The position numbers were made by a program, and so were the translations under genes. A DNA stretch of 64,000 nucleotides from Cryptomeria japonica (lineage: Eukaryota; Streptophyta; Pinopsida; Cupressales; Cupressaceae), in assembly GCF_030272615.1 (NCBI RefSeq), contig NC_081411.1:37080640-37144639 (forward strand), read 5' to 3'. The notes below the pieces were generated by a model that saw nothing but the letters and a program-made list of their open reading frames with translations, was not told where the DNA came from and ran no database searches. Below, in pieces: positions 48,001 through 59,119 of the stretch. Position 1 is the stretch's first letter. Every line of letters begins with the position of its first letter.

Positions 48001-48940
48001 AAGGGGAGTTCGCACATACGCTCAAGAGGGACATATGGTGAGTATCTTAAGGAGAGGTTCTTCCCCCTCCATGCACTAAGAATTTAATAATGTTTAGAGG
48101 GAAAACCGGGTAGCTTCTAATTTACTTGGAACTAATAAGGGATCCATTTGACGCATCGAGGTATAAACTCAATTAAGAGGTCTCACAGCCTTGAAAACTG
48201 AGGTTTGATATACCCAAAGGTACGGAGGAGAGCTATTCCTGAGCACTGTCGTTGCTTTGATTTTCATCAAAAACACATTAATTTTATAGTGGGTTGGAGT
48301 ACTTGGCGTTAGCCATTCCCACTTAGGTCATTCCCCTCTCACCGGCCTTAAGGGCTAAGAGTTAATAAGTCCTCGGGAGGGCAGGCCTGCTAAAGAAATG
48401 CACTATTGAAAGCAAAGGATGAGTCTGGCTTTCTGATCACCTAAGAAAGGTGAGAGCATACTCGCCTATCATCAAAACACATAAGACATGTTTGTTCATT
48501 TCCATTGTAATTAGTCTATGTGCCTAATTTAACAAATATAAGTGCAAAATCCCGTGGCTACAAACAAAGTTAGTAGTTTATATTTCACTCTTTGACAACG
48601 AAATAGTTTATGACTCCAGTCTTTCATAGCGAAATAAGTACCTACAAAACCAATAATCTGCAAATTAGGTTCGGGAAAATGATAGTCCAGAAGCAGAAAT
48701 GAGGAATGCAACATACAATATTTGCAAAATCAATAAAAAACTGAAAACACCATCAAACTGACCAAAAACGCCATCCTATGTGCCAAGAGCGCTGCTCTGC
48801 ACACCAGAAATGCTGCTCTGCACACCAGAAACGCTGTCAAATAGACTGAAAATGCTGAAAAATGTACCAAAAACACCACAATACATACCAAAAACGCTAA
48901 AGTACAGACTCAAAGTGCTAAAGTATAGGAAAAAAAAGGA
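45046..48940 (-). repeat. Leader of gypsy A, arrays of 21-bp repeats
   Basis: Three flavours of exactly or nearly 21-bp units: 'gactagaaacgctgctatat' (45475-45695, also 47275-47400 and, degraded, 48740-48920), 'agagctgacatttagaccaa' (45890-46005, 47200-47290) and 'gactgtttgaaccgtatgtg' (46165-46570, 47515-47625). In the element sense the first reads a heptad such as YSSVSSQ. 46660-46930 repeats 45180-45470 closely, so whole blocks were duplicated too. 47640-48740 is non-repetitive. No gag is found. Confidence 0.85.
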
Positions 48941-49895
48941 AAACAGAGTTGATATTGAGGAAGTTGTTTATGTGGCTATTAAGGATGGGTCTGATGAGGA
49001 AAGGTATGAAGAAAAAGCACTAATATCTCACATAAATAATAATGATTCTTGGATCATAGATAGTGGATGCTCACATCACATGACAGGTGATAAACACAAG
49101 TTTGTTAAAATAGAAGACTATGATGGAGACTATGTAAGATTTGGTAATGATGCACCATGTCCGGTGAAAGGTAAAGGATCTATAACACTTCTTGACAATG
49201 CTAAATGTAATGATGTTTATTGGGTTGAAGGTTTGAAATACAATTTGTTGAGTGTAGCACAGCTAAACAATATAGGATACCAAGTAGAGTTTCAGAAAGG
49301 AATTGGCAAAGTTCATGACAAGCATGGAAAGTTAGCCGCTACTGGGACACAAACAAAAGGTAACACATTTCACCTTGACTCAACTCGGAATAAGTGTCTA
49401 TATGCAAAGATAGATGATACCTGGTTATGGGATAAAAGGTTTTGTCATGTAAATTTTGATAATCTAATCAAAATAAGCAAGAAGCACCGAGTAAGAGGTC
49501 TACCGAGTCTTGAGAAACCTATGTGCCGAGGATGCTAGATGGGTAAGATGACAAGATCAAGCTTTACAAGTAAGTCCTATACCTCTAAGGGAATTTTAGA
49601 TCTTGTGCATACTGATCTTTGTGGTCCTATGAAAGTTCAGAGTTATTATGGTGATAAGTATTTCATATTATTTGTGGATGATTACTCAAGAATGATGTCA
49701 GACATGTTTTTAAAAGAAAAATTAGAAGCTTTTCAAATGTTTAAATGGTACAAGGCAAGAGTTGAAAATGAAATAGGAAGACAATTGAAATGTATTAGAT
49801 CTGATAGAGGAGGAGAATTCACTTTTGATGAATTTAACTTATTGTTCAATGATCATGGTATAAAGAGGCAAGTATTTGCACCAAGAACACCTTAG
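48941..49895 (+). pseudogene. copia 2 protease and integrase N-terminus
   Basis: 'WIIDSGCSHHMTGDKHKF' (protease D-S-G), then 'GLKYNLLSVAQL', 'WDKRFCHVNFDNL' (GAG-pre-integrase) and the zinc-binding C-x-x-C with TAG at 49536-49538 in the place after 'CRGC'. Integrase core follows: 'LVHTDLCGP', 'FVDDYSRM' and 'IRSDRGGEF', then TAG at 49893-49895. All parts are in one frame (frame 3). The upstream frame back to 48780 is gypsy A leader repeat, so the open frame there is chimeric. Confidence 0.88.
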
Positions 49896-51194
49896 CAAAA
49901 TGGGATAGCTGAGAGAAGAAATAGATCAATTGTGGATTGTGCAAGAACCCTGATGATAGAAAAAAGAGTACCTCAAACATTTTGGAGAGAAGCAATCAAC
50001 ACTGCAGTTTACACTCTGAACCGAGTTCAACTGAAGAAATGAATTATGAAGACACCTTATGAGATTTGGTATGACAAGAAACCTAATGTAAGTTACTTTA
50101 AAATCTTTGGAAGTAGATGCTATGTTCACAAAGATGACAGAAATGAAAAATTTGATCAGAAAAGTGAAGAAGGAACATTTCTTGGTTATTCTTCTAGAAG
50201 TAAAGCATTTAAATGTCTGATCAAATCATTTAACAAAATAGTGGAAAGTGCAAATGTGAAAATTGATAAATTTGCAAAAAGAAATGATGAAGGAAATTCC
50301 AAAGAACCAGAAGATTATGAAGAATTTATTTATGTTCAACCGAGAAGTCCTACCGAGAAAGCTGTTGAAGAAAATGAAGATAATGTCCAGTTACTGAGTA
50401 ATGAAGAAGATCATTCAGAACCTATCGAGCCTATATTATCCAAGTATGTCAGAAGACATCATGCATCAAGTTAGATTATAGGAGATAAGGATGATCCAGT
50501 GATGACAAGGAACAAACTGAGACATAACACATGTCTAATTTCTGAATTTGAACTGAGAATAGTGAAAGAGACATTTAACAGTGAAGATTGGGTAAATGCT
50601 ATGACAGAAGAGATTGATCAAATCAAGAAGAATGACACATGGACACTAATCCCAAGACTTAAGGACAAAAATGTAATCAGTATAAAGTGGATTTTCAGAA
50701 ACAAGCTAAATGAAAAAGGTGAGGTCATTCACAAGAAAGCAAGACTAGTTTGCAAAGGTTGTGCTCAAGAAGAAGGAATAGATTATGGTGAGACTTTTGC
50801 ACCTGTGGCTAGACTTGAGGGAGTAAGAACATTGTTGGCATATGCTGCTTTCAAAAATTTCAAGGTATATCAAATGGATGTCAAAACTGCATTTTTGAAT
50901 GGTATATTAGAAGAAGAAGTTTATATAGAACAACCTGAAGGATTTGTTGAAGACAAGAGTAAAGATCAGGTATGCAAACTGAACAAAGCCTTATATGGTT
51001 TGAAACAAGCACCTAGAGCATGGCATGAAAGACTACACTCTTATTTGATCAAAATTGGTTTTATAAGGACAAGTGAAAACAACAATATATACATGAAGAA
51101 AGATGAGGACAATGGAATATTGATCTCAGCCATATTTGTTGATGACATTATATTTTGTGGAAATGACTCCTTATGCAAGAGCTTTGGAAATTAA
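49896..51194 (+). pseudogene. copia 2 integrase C-terminus and reverse transcriptase
   Basis: Continues in the same frame: 'QNGIAERRNRSIVDCAR' (catalytic Glu), TGA at 50040-50042, 'KTPYEIWYDKKP', an acidic linker, TAG at 50472-50474, then RT with '[13 protein letters not shown]', '[13 protein letters not shown]', '[12 protein letters not shown]', '[13 protein letters not shown]' and 'FVDDIIFCG'. TAA at 51192-51194. No frameshift is needed across 1.3 kb. Confidence 0.9.
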
Positions 51195-52107
51195 ATGTGC
51201 AAAGAATTTGAGATGTCACTAATCGGTGAGATAAAATATTTTATAGGTTTATAGATATTGCAAATGAAAGATGAGATTTTCATTACTCAATCCAAGTACA
51301 TAAAGGAAATCTTGAAGAAATTTGGAATAGAGGATTGTAAACCAGCAAGTAATCCTATGACTACTAACTATAAATTATCAAAGAATGATGAATTTGCATC
51401 TGTTGATGAGACACTTTACTGATCTATGATTGGTAAATTGCAATATGTTGTGCATAGTAGACCGGATATAGCACATGCAGTAGATATTGTAGCAAGATTA
51501 TCTGCAGATCCCAAGATTATCTGTAGATCCCAAGGAGATACATATGACAACAATCAAGAGAATTTTCAGATATCTAAAAGGCACTGAAGAATATGGCTTA
51601 GTATATGCAAAGAGAAATGATTTTGATTTAAAAGTTTATACTGATGCTGATTGAGCAGACAACATAGATGACAGGAAAAGAACAAGTGGTGGAGCTTTCT
51701 TTTTGGGAGAAAGACTAGTGAGTTGGCTTAGCAAGAAACAAGGATGTATCTCACAGTCAACAACAAAAGCTAAATATGTTGCTGCAGCATTGAATTGTAC
51801 CAATATAGCATGGATCAGACAACTGTTGGAAGGTATAAAAGAGAAAGTTATCGAGATAGTAACTATATTCTGTGATAATACTAGTGCCATTAACATTTCA
51901 AAGAATCTAGTTATGCATTCTAAAACAAAGCATATATCTATAAAGTATCACTATCTCAGAGAAGAAGTTCAAGAGAAGAAAGTTGTGCTGGAATATATCA
52001 GTTCAAAGGAGCAATTAGCAGATATCTTCACAAAGCCATTGCCAAGGGACACTTTTGAGTATCTCCGAAGCAAGTTAGGGGTCCTACCCCTATCTTCTAC
52101 TCATTGA
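51195..52107 (+). pseudogene. copia 2 RT end and RNase H
   Basis: 'MCKEFEMSLIGEIKYF', a TAG, 'SKYIKEILKKFGI', a TGA before 'SMIGKLQYVVHSRPDIAHAV'. A 19-bp tandem duplication at about 51500-51537 ('attatctg-agatcccaag' twice) then shifts the frame. RNase H follows with 'YTDAD', a TGA where the conserved Trp stands, 'ADNIDDRKRTSGGAFFLGER', 'KYVAAA' and 'LADIFTKPLP', ending TGA at 52105-52107. Confidence 0.9.
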
Positions 52108-52623
52108 CCAAGTTCGGTGAAAGCATCAATTCGATGAATCTATAGAATATTATGTGTGGATTGATGCTGATTTATGCACTTTAGGAGGTCACCTAAAGTT
52201 GTGCAAGAAAATATGAATAAAGACAAGTTACTTTGACCGAGACTGAGATGTTACACAGCAAGGCAAATCACTTCACAGAGGAAGAAATCATGATTTAGTT
52301 CTTTTACTTCTTGGCATTGTTGTCAAAGGAGGAGAAGACTATAAATGGTTTGGCTGGAAGACTAAATGGTTGACTAAATGGTAAAGCCTTGAATGATAAA
52401 TAACAAAAGACTAATGACAGGGGGAGAAGATTGCAAATGGAGAAGACTAAATGCAAGTCAACAACTCAGAATCCTAAAGTAAAGGAAGAAGACTTCAGAA
52501 GATTTTAACAGCTCAAGGATAATAGGAGAAGTCTAACAGCAATCTGAATCCGAATCAATTTGAATATCATGTTGGTATTACCATTTAATTTCTGGTTTTT
52601 CCATCAATGCCAAAGGGGGAGAT
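52108..52623 (+). other. copia 2 3' untranslated region and polypurine tract
   Basis: Non-coding after RNase H. 'ggcattgttgtcaaaggagg' near 52312 and 'gccaaagggggagat' at 52609-52623 are the typical copia 3' signatures; the second is the polypurine tract at the LTR edge. Confidence 0.75.
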
Positions 52624-54166
52624 TGTTGGAATTACAGTAAGAAAGATTGTTAGCATTTCAATATTAGGAGATTGTTGATCTTCAGTAAGGATATTGAGAA
52701 GGTTGTTGAAGATTATTGATATAACTGAAGAAGAATGATAACTATCTTTATAACATTATTTTGTCATTGATGTCAAGGAATTGATTATTTGATTTAGTAT
52801 GATGTTGCCATATCTTGAGAAGATTGATTTGAAGAGAATTAAGATGTCGGGAAAAGACAGAGAAAGAATGTGATGAATAAAGGGAGGAATAAGTTATTCA
52901 ATGGGCAACTATTACCGAGTTAGACAATGATGAGATCATGATGTTTTAGATTGTTTTGATGTCCTACATGTGTTGTTGATTGTAAGGTTTTTACTATACT
53001 ATGTCACCGAGCAAAGAACCTAGTCGGTAAACCTTAAGGAACCTAGTCGGTAAACCCTAAGGTTATTGATATCGGTTAATGAAGGCAAAATGTCTACTGA
53101 GTAAAGTTTAGTATTTACCGAGTTGCAACCAAGTTATGATAGTGCGCATGGGATGGATAAAAGCATTATTTAATGAAGGACAATGATTAGCTAGAGATGT
53201 ATAAATGATTGGAATGTCGTGCATGAATTTTGTTAAGGATCTATGGCAAAGGAAAATCGATAGGAAGATCTACAGCGCAGATTGAACTGCAATAACCTTG
53301 TGCAAGTTTCAAGAACGGACTGCAAGTCCCAAGGCAAGGTAAAACATTTTCAGATCGGAAGGATACATTGAACCTGGTCAAGTTTAAAGATCTGATGGCT
53401 AAGATTGATCATGGGAAATGTGATCAAGGAGATTAAGCGGTTAGCAATTGTTTGTAAATAAGGATTTGTTGATAAACAATGTATGCGGGCAAGTGTATGC
53501 ACAAGGATGCTACATAGTGATTACTGAGCACAGAAGCTTGAAGACCTGTTTGAATAACAGAGTAGAAAGCCTAGCAGAGGGACAAGATAAGTCCTATGAC
53601 TAGATTGTATTGAGCAAATAAGAATCTGCTTTAGCATTTTAGATGTGAAGTTGCAGATAGATTTTTATAACTGTTATTTTGTAAGTGACAGAAAATCTCT
53701 TAACCGAGTGGACTTACCAATCTTATATGTAAATCCTCTAGTAAGGTAACATTCTAAATGAGTGTTTGAAATCCTTTGACAAGGTCACTTCTAACAAAGT
53801 GAAGATCCTAACAGATCTGAGAGAAATCCCTTAATCGGGTCACATCTAGCAATGTGTTTGTAATCTTTAATAGGATTTGCTTTTAACCAAGCATACTCTA
53901 GAAGAGTATATTTATTACTGGGTCCAAAATCCCACAGTCGTTTTTCCCTATTTGGGTTTCCACGTTAAATCTGGTGTTATGAGTGTTATGATGATTATGT
54001 GTTGATGTCTTTGCATGTTTAGCAGTTTTGGTTAAATTGCTGAAGTATAAGTTACCGAGGTTGAATCTGTTGTTTTTATGGAAGATTAAATTTGTATGAT
54101 TCACCCCCCCCTCTCATCTTGTTAGCTATTGGTATCTGTACTTTACATCAAGTATTAGAACTATCA
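52624..54166 (+). repeat. 3' LTR of copia 2
   Basis: Starts TGTTGGAATTACAG and ends ACTATCA. It contains 'gattcacccccccc' near 54100, as in the copia 1 LTR, followed by 60 bp that the other family lacks. 1543 bp is long for a copia LTR, so the right end may include sequence from a second event. Confidence 0.72.
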
Positions 54167-54371
54167 CATGTGGCAAAAGTGCCATGTGTCTCAAGGAGAG
54201 AATATCCACACCATGGGAGGTTAGGATAAGGAGGTTAGAATGTGCAAGATAGGATAGGGTTAGTTAGACCCAAGATTAGATTGAATGGGTTAACTTAGGG
54301 GATGGTTAGGTTAGGTGGTTAAAAGTTAGGAGCCATGTGCTCATTTGAATTTAGAAATTCAAATAATTGGT
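54167..54371 (-). repeat. Remnant of the 5' LTR of gypsy A
   Basis: Closely matches 39301-39504 over about 205 bp, and stops exactly at ATTGG where the next LTR starts. The matching copy at 39.5 kb continues uninterrupted. Confidence 0.93.
54367..54371. repeat. Target site of gypsy B, left copy (ATTGG)
   Basis: Five bases before the LTR. The empty site is preserved in the sister LTR at 39500-39504, where ATTGG occurs once and the sequence runs on as AAAATGG. Confidence 0.7.
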
Positions 54372-55147
54372 GTAGACACCTAAAATTGTCCAGTCTTTTA
54401 TTTATTTAATTATTTAAGCCTACTTCTTCTATTAATTAAATAAATCTTTATTTATTTAATTAATTCATTTATCCTCTTCTAGCCTTATTTCTCATTTAAA
54501 TAAATATATTTATTTATTTAAATTATCCTTTTCTTAAATTAAATAAATATCTTATTTATTTAATTGATCTCACTTCTTCTATTAATTAAATAAATCTTTA
54601 TTTATTTAATTAATTCATTAACCTTTTCTACCCATGACACATGTCATTCATCTCTTAATTCATACACTACCTACCCTTTCATTATTTTCTTATTTCCTCT
54701 ACCTACCCTCTAATCATAGCCGACCTCTTTTACACCTTTCAATCTTATCCTTTCATTTCATATAGTGTTTTCTATATAAGGAGATGCTTCCTTCATTATC
54801 AAACCCTGTCTGGCTAATCAATCTAACTACTTGATCAATTGACTACACTACGCTTTGCACTTTCATATGCGATCCTACTTGCAACCACATTCCATTCTTT
54901 GTTGAGCTCTTGTGCATATAAAATCTGAGAGCAAATATATCAAGCAAGATCAATGGAGATAGGAAGAATGGAGATTCAAACCCTATTGGACATGTGATGG
55001 TATAATCTTTGTGATTTCATTTGATTTGCATTGTCTTAGGTAATCTTCATATGTTATGGTAGATCTTTGTTGTTGTTGGGCTAGGGTTTTTGTGGTTGAA
55101 TTCATTTAGTCTTTCATCATTGTTGTTATCCATTTTCACCATATACA
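54372..55147 (+). repeat. 5' LTR of gypsy B
   Basis: Starts TGTAGACACCTAAAATTGTC and ends ACCATATACA. The first 150 bp is a 'ttaattaaataaatctttat' repeat block. A TATA box 'ctatataagg' lies at 54773-54782. The start recurs at 63944 (a different insertion). Confidence 0.85.
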
Positions 55148-55150
55148 TTT

Positions 55151-55171
55151 TGGCACGCCTGGTGGGACTCT
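55151..55171 (+). promoter_or_regulatory. Primer-binding site of gypsy B
   Basis: TGGCACGCCTGGTGGGACTC, a few bases after the LTR, in the position of a gypsy PBS. The tRNA was not identified from memory. Confidence 0.7.
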
Positions 55172-57421
55172 TGTCCCTTTTGCATTTGACATTTTTATTG
55201 CAGATTTTGTGTTTTGAAGTTGCAGATCTGACATTTTTGACAACATTTCGACATTTCACGTCTGCGTACTTTCGGATCGCGTTTTTGGTTTTCGGTTGCA
55301 TTTGCGACATATAGGATCGCATCCACACCCTCAACAGTATTTTATTTTTTTGCAGATTCCGAAAATCGCATATGTGTTCTCTAGATGCGTCTATGGGGTT
55401 TTCAGGCGTGTCTGCGTCCAGAAGCCGTGTCTGTGTTTCAGATGCATGTTTGTGTTTCACGTAAGCACGTCTGTGTCCATAAGCCGCATTTGTGTTTATG
55501 GAAACCGCATCTGTGTGCACTAATTTTGTTTTTAGGGGTTTTCATTGATTCAGTTTTCAGTCATTCGATTCTTTTTTTTTTTTTTTTTCAGATCTGGTAT
55601 ATTTTGAGCTAACATTTTCAGATCTAGCTAACGAAATTGGTGTAGCTTGTCTTGGAAAGCAAAATCATTTTGTTGAAGGCCCCTATTTCACAAAATCTTT
55701 TGGATCTAAAATTTATCTAACTTGTGTGCTTGCAGGAAGGGGTGATTATTTGAAACAATCCAAACTACTAAGAGATCTTTGTTGTAGGACCTTGGCAAGG
55801 GTTTTTGATTTTTATTGTGTGCCTTGTTTTCATAGATTAGCAAACACTTCAATTGGTGCACTAAAATTGAATCTTTGTCTTTTATGTCTTGAGCAATAGG
55901 CTCTTTTTGTTTAATCTTTAGAGGGCCTGTCTCCTCATGTGGTCATTAAGACTACTAGTGAAGAGAGAATGACCCAAGTGGTAGGAAAAGAAAAGCTATC
56001 TTCTTCCAAACCACTATAAATAACTATATTTATGGTGAAAACTATGAATAACGTGTGCTGATTAGTTCATACCGATACTATGTCTCCCCATAAACCTGTT
56101 TGATCAAATTTATTTGATCATTTGTAGGGCGTAACCTCTATTGGCTGGGAACCTTCTGTATTTACAGAGCTAAAAGTGTCGCATGTATGGCCACACGAGC
56201 GGAAGCCCTTACTAGCACCTTTTTGTTTTAGAAGCCCAAATCCTTCTAGTTGTTGGGGCAGGAGGTCAGACCTCTAGTAGCGGCCCACACACATACGGTT
56301 CTTAGTGGAGATACAAAGTTTGCCACAAGGAGTTTTTGTGGGGATTGATGCTTGGCTGCCCCGAGAAGTGAGTGCCGAGGGTGGAGCCAGTGGGGTCAAG
56401 CATCTAAATATCTGCTTTGAATAGTGTAGCCTCAGGGGTAAAACCCTATGTGGGATCAACAACTATTGCCTTGGCCAACCATAAGAATTGTGCTTGACTT
56501 ATGTTAAACATTCAAACATTCAAGACCAAACATCAAAACATTGTGTCATTTGTGTCTTCAAGTGTATGCAAAACAATTTTACATCAAACAACACACTTTC
56601 TTTGAGTCATTTTGAGTCTAGACACTTGCAAACATTGAGTCCTCATCAACACTGTGTCCTCTTGTCATGAAAAAAATAGTCAAACATTCAAATTTGGTCA
56701 CAACAAAGCAACTTCACAGATTGGAAAAATTGCACAAATTTTGCAAAAACGCGTCTATGTCTAACATAATAGCGTTTGTGTCATATAACCGTGTCTGTGA
56801 AGGGCAGAAACGTGTCTGTGTTCTCAGAATCAACATTGCATTTACAAAATCTCAGACTCACGTCTATGTTAAATAGAACCACGTCCGTGTCAGGAAATAG
56901 CGTCTGTGTAGTATACAGGCATGTCTATGTTCAGAATTGAAAAACTTTTACAGTGCAACAAACACACAGTCAGTTTCAGAATTCTTGAGCTTCCTAGGTT
57001 ATTTCTCCAGGGTTTCATCTAGCATTCAACCTGTCTTTGGGTCTCACAAAGTCCATCATTGCTTTACACCTTACATTACATTCACATTTGTCTAAACTTG
57101 AGTCAAAAGGTCACTTGCTTGTCCTCATCATACTTTGTCAACACACTACATACAACAACATTTTGCTAAGTGGTCCCTCATCAAGGTCTATCACCTTTGG
57201 GTCTCATTTGGTCTTACTTAGAGTCAAGGTCAACTTACCTCATCAAGAGAAACTATCCTCTCTTTGGAAGCCACACCTACTCTACTACATACATACTTGG
57301 TCTTACACTTTGGACATTGCAAGTAAACCTCAAATTCATTTACATTCCATCAAAACTCTTGGTCTTCCATACTCTTTTCCATTTTCATCTAGTCTCACAC
57401 ATCTTAGTCAATACCTAGTTC
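55172..57421 (+). repeat. Leader of gypsy B with 19-21-bp repeats
   Basis: Two arrays of 'gtctgtgt' words spaced 19-21 bp: 55255-55520 (for example 'gtgtctgtgtttcagatgca') and 56740-56935. Between them is non-repetitive DNA without long frames, and 57000-57420 is C/T-rich with long but domain-free frames. It is comparable in plan, not in sequence, to the gypsy A leader. Confidence 0.75.
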
Positions 57422-59119
57422 ATGGTTGAAACTCATTCCCAAAAATCTAGGAGAGAAACTGAAGAGGCTCAAGAGTCCGCAAACATGAGTTCTTATGAGT
57501 ATGACAATGATATCTTTTTCAATTTTGATCATACTACATTACCTGACATGGATGCCTATAGAAACATTCCAAATGTTGAGAACATGGACACTATAAACAA
57601 CAATGATATACACAATGACAATATGGACAACTTTTCAGTACATTCAGTAGATGTGGAAGAATCCATTATGGATCCTCGTTTCAATCGATTGGTTGAGGAA
57701 ATAATGAGGAGGGATAGACAATATTTCTTACAAATGATGGCACAAAGTGGAGCCAAGATACCTCATGATTTTGACATGTCTCAAATAATGGAAAATCGAC
57801 CTTTGCAACAATCTCACTCCAACCTGGATCAAAGGAGGCCTAATAGTGGAGGCAATAGAGGACCACATATGGTGCCTAAATCACCATCATCTTTGTTTCA
57901 AAAACCAGAGGTCCCTTATGGTCAAGCATATGATACTCACGTTTGTAGACCATCATGGAAGTCTTATGCAGAAAAATATGCTCAATCACATATCAATGCT
58001 AAGGATCAACCACCAAAGCAATTGGATATTCAAAGGCATGCTCAAAATTTGGACACAAGGAAACCCCGTGTCAAATTTGGGGGCAACACACTAGAACAAA
58101 CTCATGACATGCCTGTAGAGTATGGTATACATGGACAAAGCAGATATTTTGATCTTCAACATGACTCTATACCAAGTGGTCCATATACGCAACATCATTA
58201 TAGACCTCCTCCATATGAACATGTGTATGATCAATATCATCCATATATGCAACATGCTCCTCCTCCAATTGGTGCCTCAAGCATGTGGTATGGTCCAAGA
58301 AGTCGATCTCCACCTAACAGCAATTTGGAACAACAAATCAGGGATTTACAAAAGAAAATGGAGGACATAAATACACCGAAGCCAACATACACAATGAGAG
58401 ACATATGTCCTTATCCATTTGACAAGAGCATTCCAATGCCTCCATTTCCTACACACTTTGTGACACCTAAGTTTGATAAGTACAGAGGGAAAGGGGATCC
58501 TAAGGCACACATAAGACAGTTTTTCATAGCCTGCATTGAGGTAGCTTCAGAAGAGACATATTTGATGAGATTGTTCCCACAGAGCTTAGGTGATCAAGCT
58601 ATGGAATGGTTCTCCCAACTTCCACCTGGAATCAAGTCATGGGGTGACTTAGCAGAGGCATTTATTAAACATTTCTCCTACAACATAGAGACAGACATAT
58701 CAGTCACTACTTTGTGGAACACCAAGCAAAAAGATGGAGAATATTTTTCATCATTTTTACAAAGATGGAGGAATCTAGCCAGCAAATGCTCTTGCGAAAT
58801 TCCACAAAAACAAATGGTAGAAATGTTCACCCAAAATGTTAACAAGGACATTGGCTATGACCTAAGAAAAGCTTTCAAGGATGTCATTGAAAAAGGCTTA
58901 GCGACAGAGAATGTCCTAATTGAACAAGGAGTCATTAAGATATTCAAGGAAAACAAAGATGACTTGAAAGGAAAAGATAAGCCAAGATTTTGGAATAAAA
59001 ACAAGAACAGAGTCAATGATGGTGTTGTGGATGCCAATATGGTGCGACACAAAATCGTCTTTTTAGGATCAAGCTCTACAAACAATCAAGTGAATACTCA
59101 AACAACTTCTAGATCATGA
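57422..59119 (+). pseudogene. gypsy B gag
   Basis: 565 codons from ATG. The N-terminal 300 residues are Asn/Asp/His/Pro-rich with 'YEHVYDQYHPYMQH'-like runs. The retrotransposon gag domain lies at about 340-500 ('FVTPKFDKYRGKGDPKAHIR', 'LFPQSLGDQAMEWFSQLP', 'GEYFSSFLQRWRNLASKC'). It ends in TGA (59117-59119), after which the same frame goes on. Gag forms the particle that packages element RNA. This is the longest intact frame of the element. Confidence 0.93.

Larger units (their letters stand above)
48941..54166 (+). mobile_element. Ty1/copia element, 5' truncated (copia 2)
   Basis: It starts abruptly just before the protease, at about 48941, without 5' LTR, primer site or gag, and runs through integrase, RT and RNase H. 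A polypurine tract 'gccaaagggggagat' (52610-52623) and a 3' LTR (52624-54166) follow. It ends exactly where gypsy A LTR homology resumes (54167), so it inserted in that LTR, and a later deletion removed its 5' part with neighbouring gypsy A sequence. Confidence 0.87.
38833..54371 (-). mobile_element. Ty3/gypsy element, minus strand, gag and RT deleted (gypsy A)
   Basis: The 3' LTR is at 38833-39726. Polypurine tract, integrase, RNase H remnant, protease region and repeat-rich leader follow to about 48.94 kb in minus orientation. 205 bp of the 5' LTR survive at 54167-54371, closely matching 39301-39504. Between lie a truncated copia element and a deletion that removed the primer site. Gag and most of RT are missing, so it is a non-autonomous derivative. 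The rest of the 5' LTR should lie beyond the plus-strand gypsy element, outside the window. No left target duplication can be confirmed. Confidence 0.85.

Noticed and set aside
55047-55520. Minus-strand 157-codon frame in the gypsy B leader
   Set aside because: Antisense of the leader repeats and LTR end; no domain.
57037-57429. 130-codon frame before gag
   Set aside because: No gag-like or other motif; composition follows the pyrimidine-rich leader, and gag has its own ATG at 57422.
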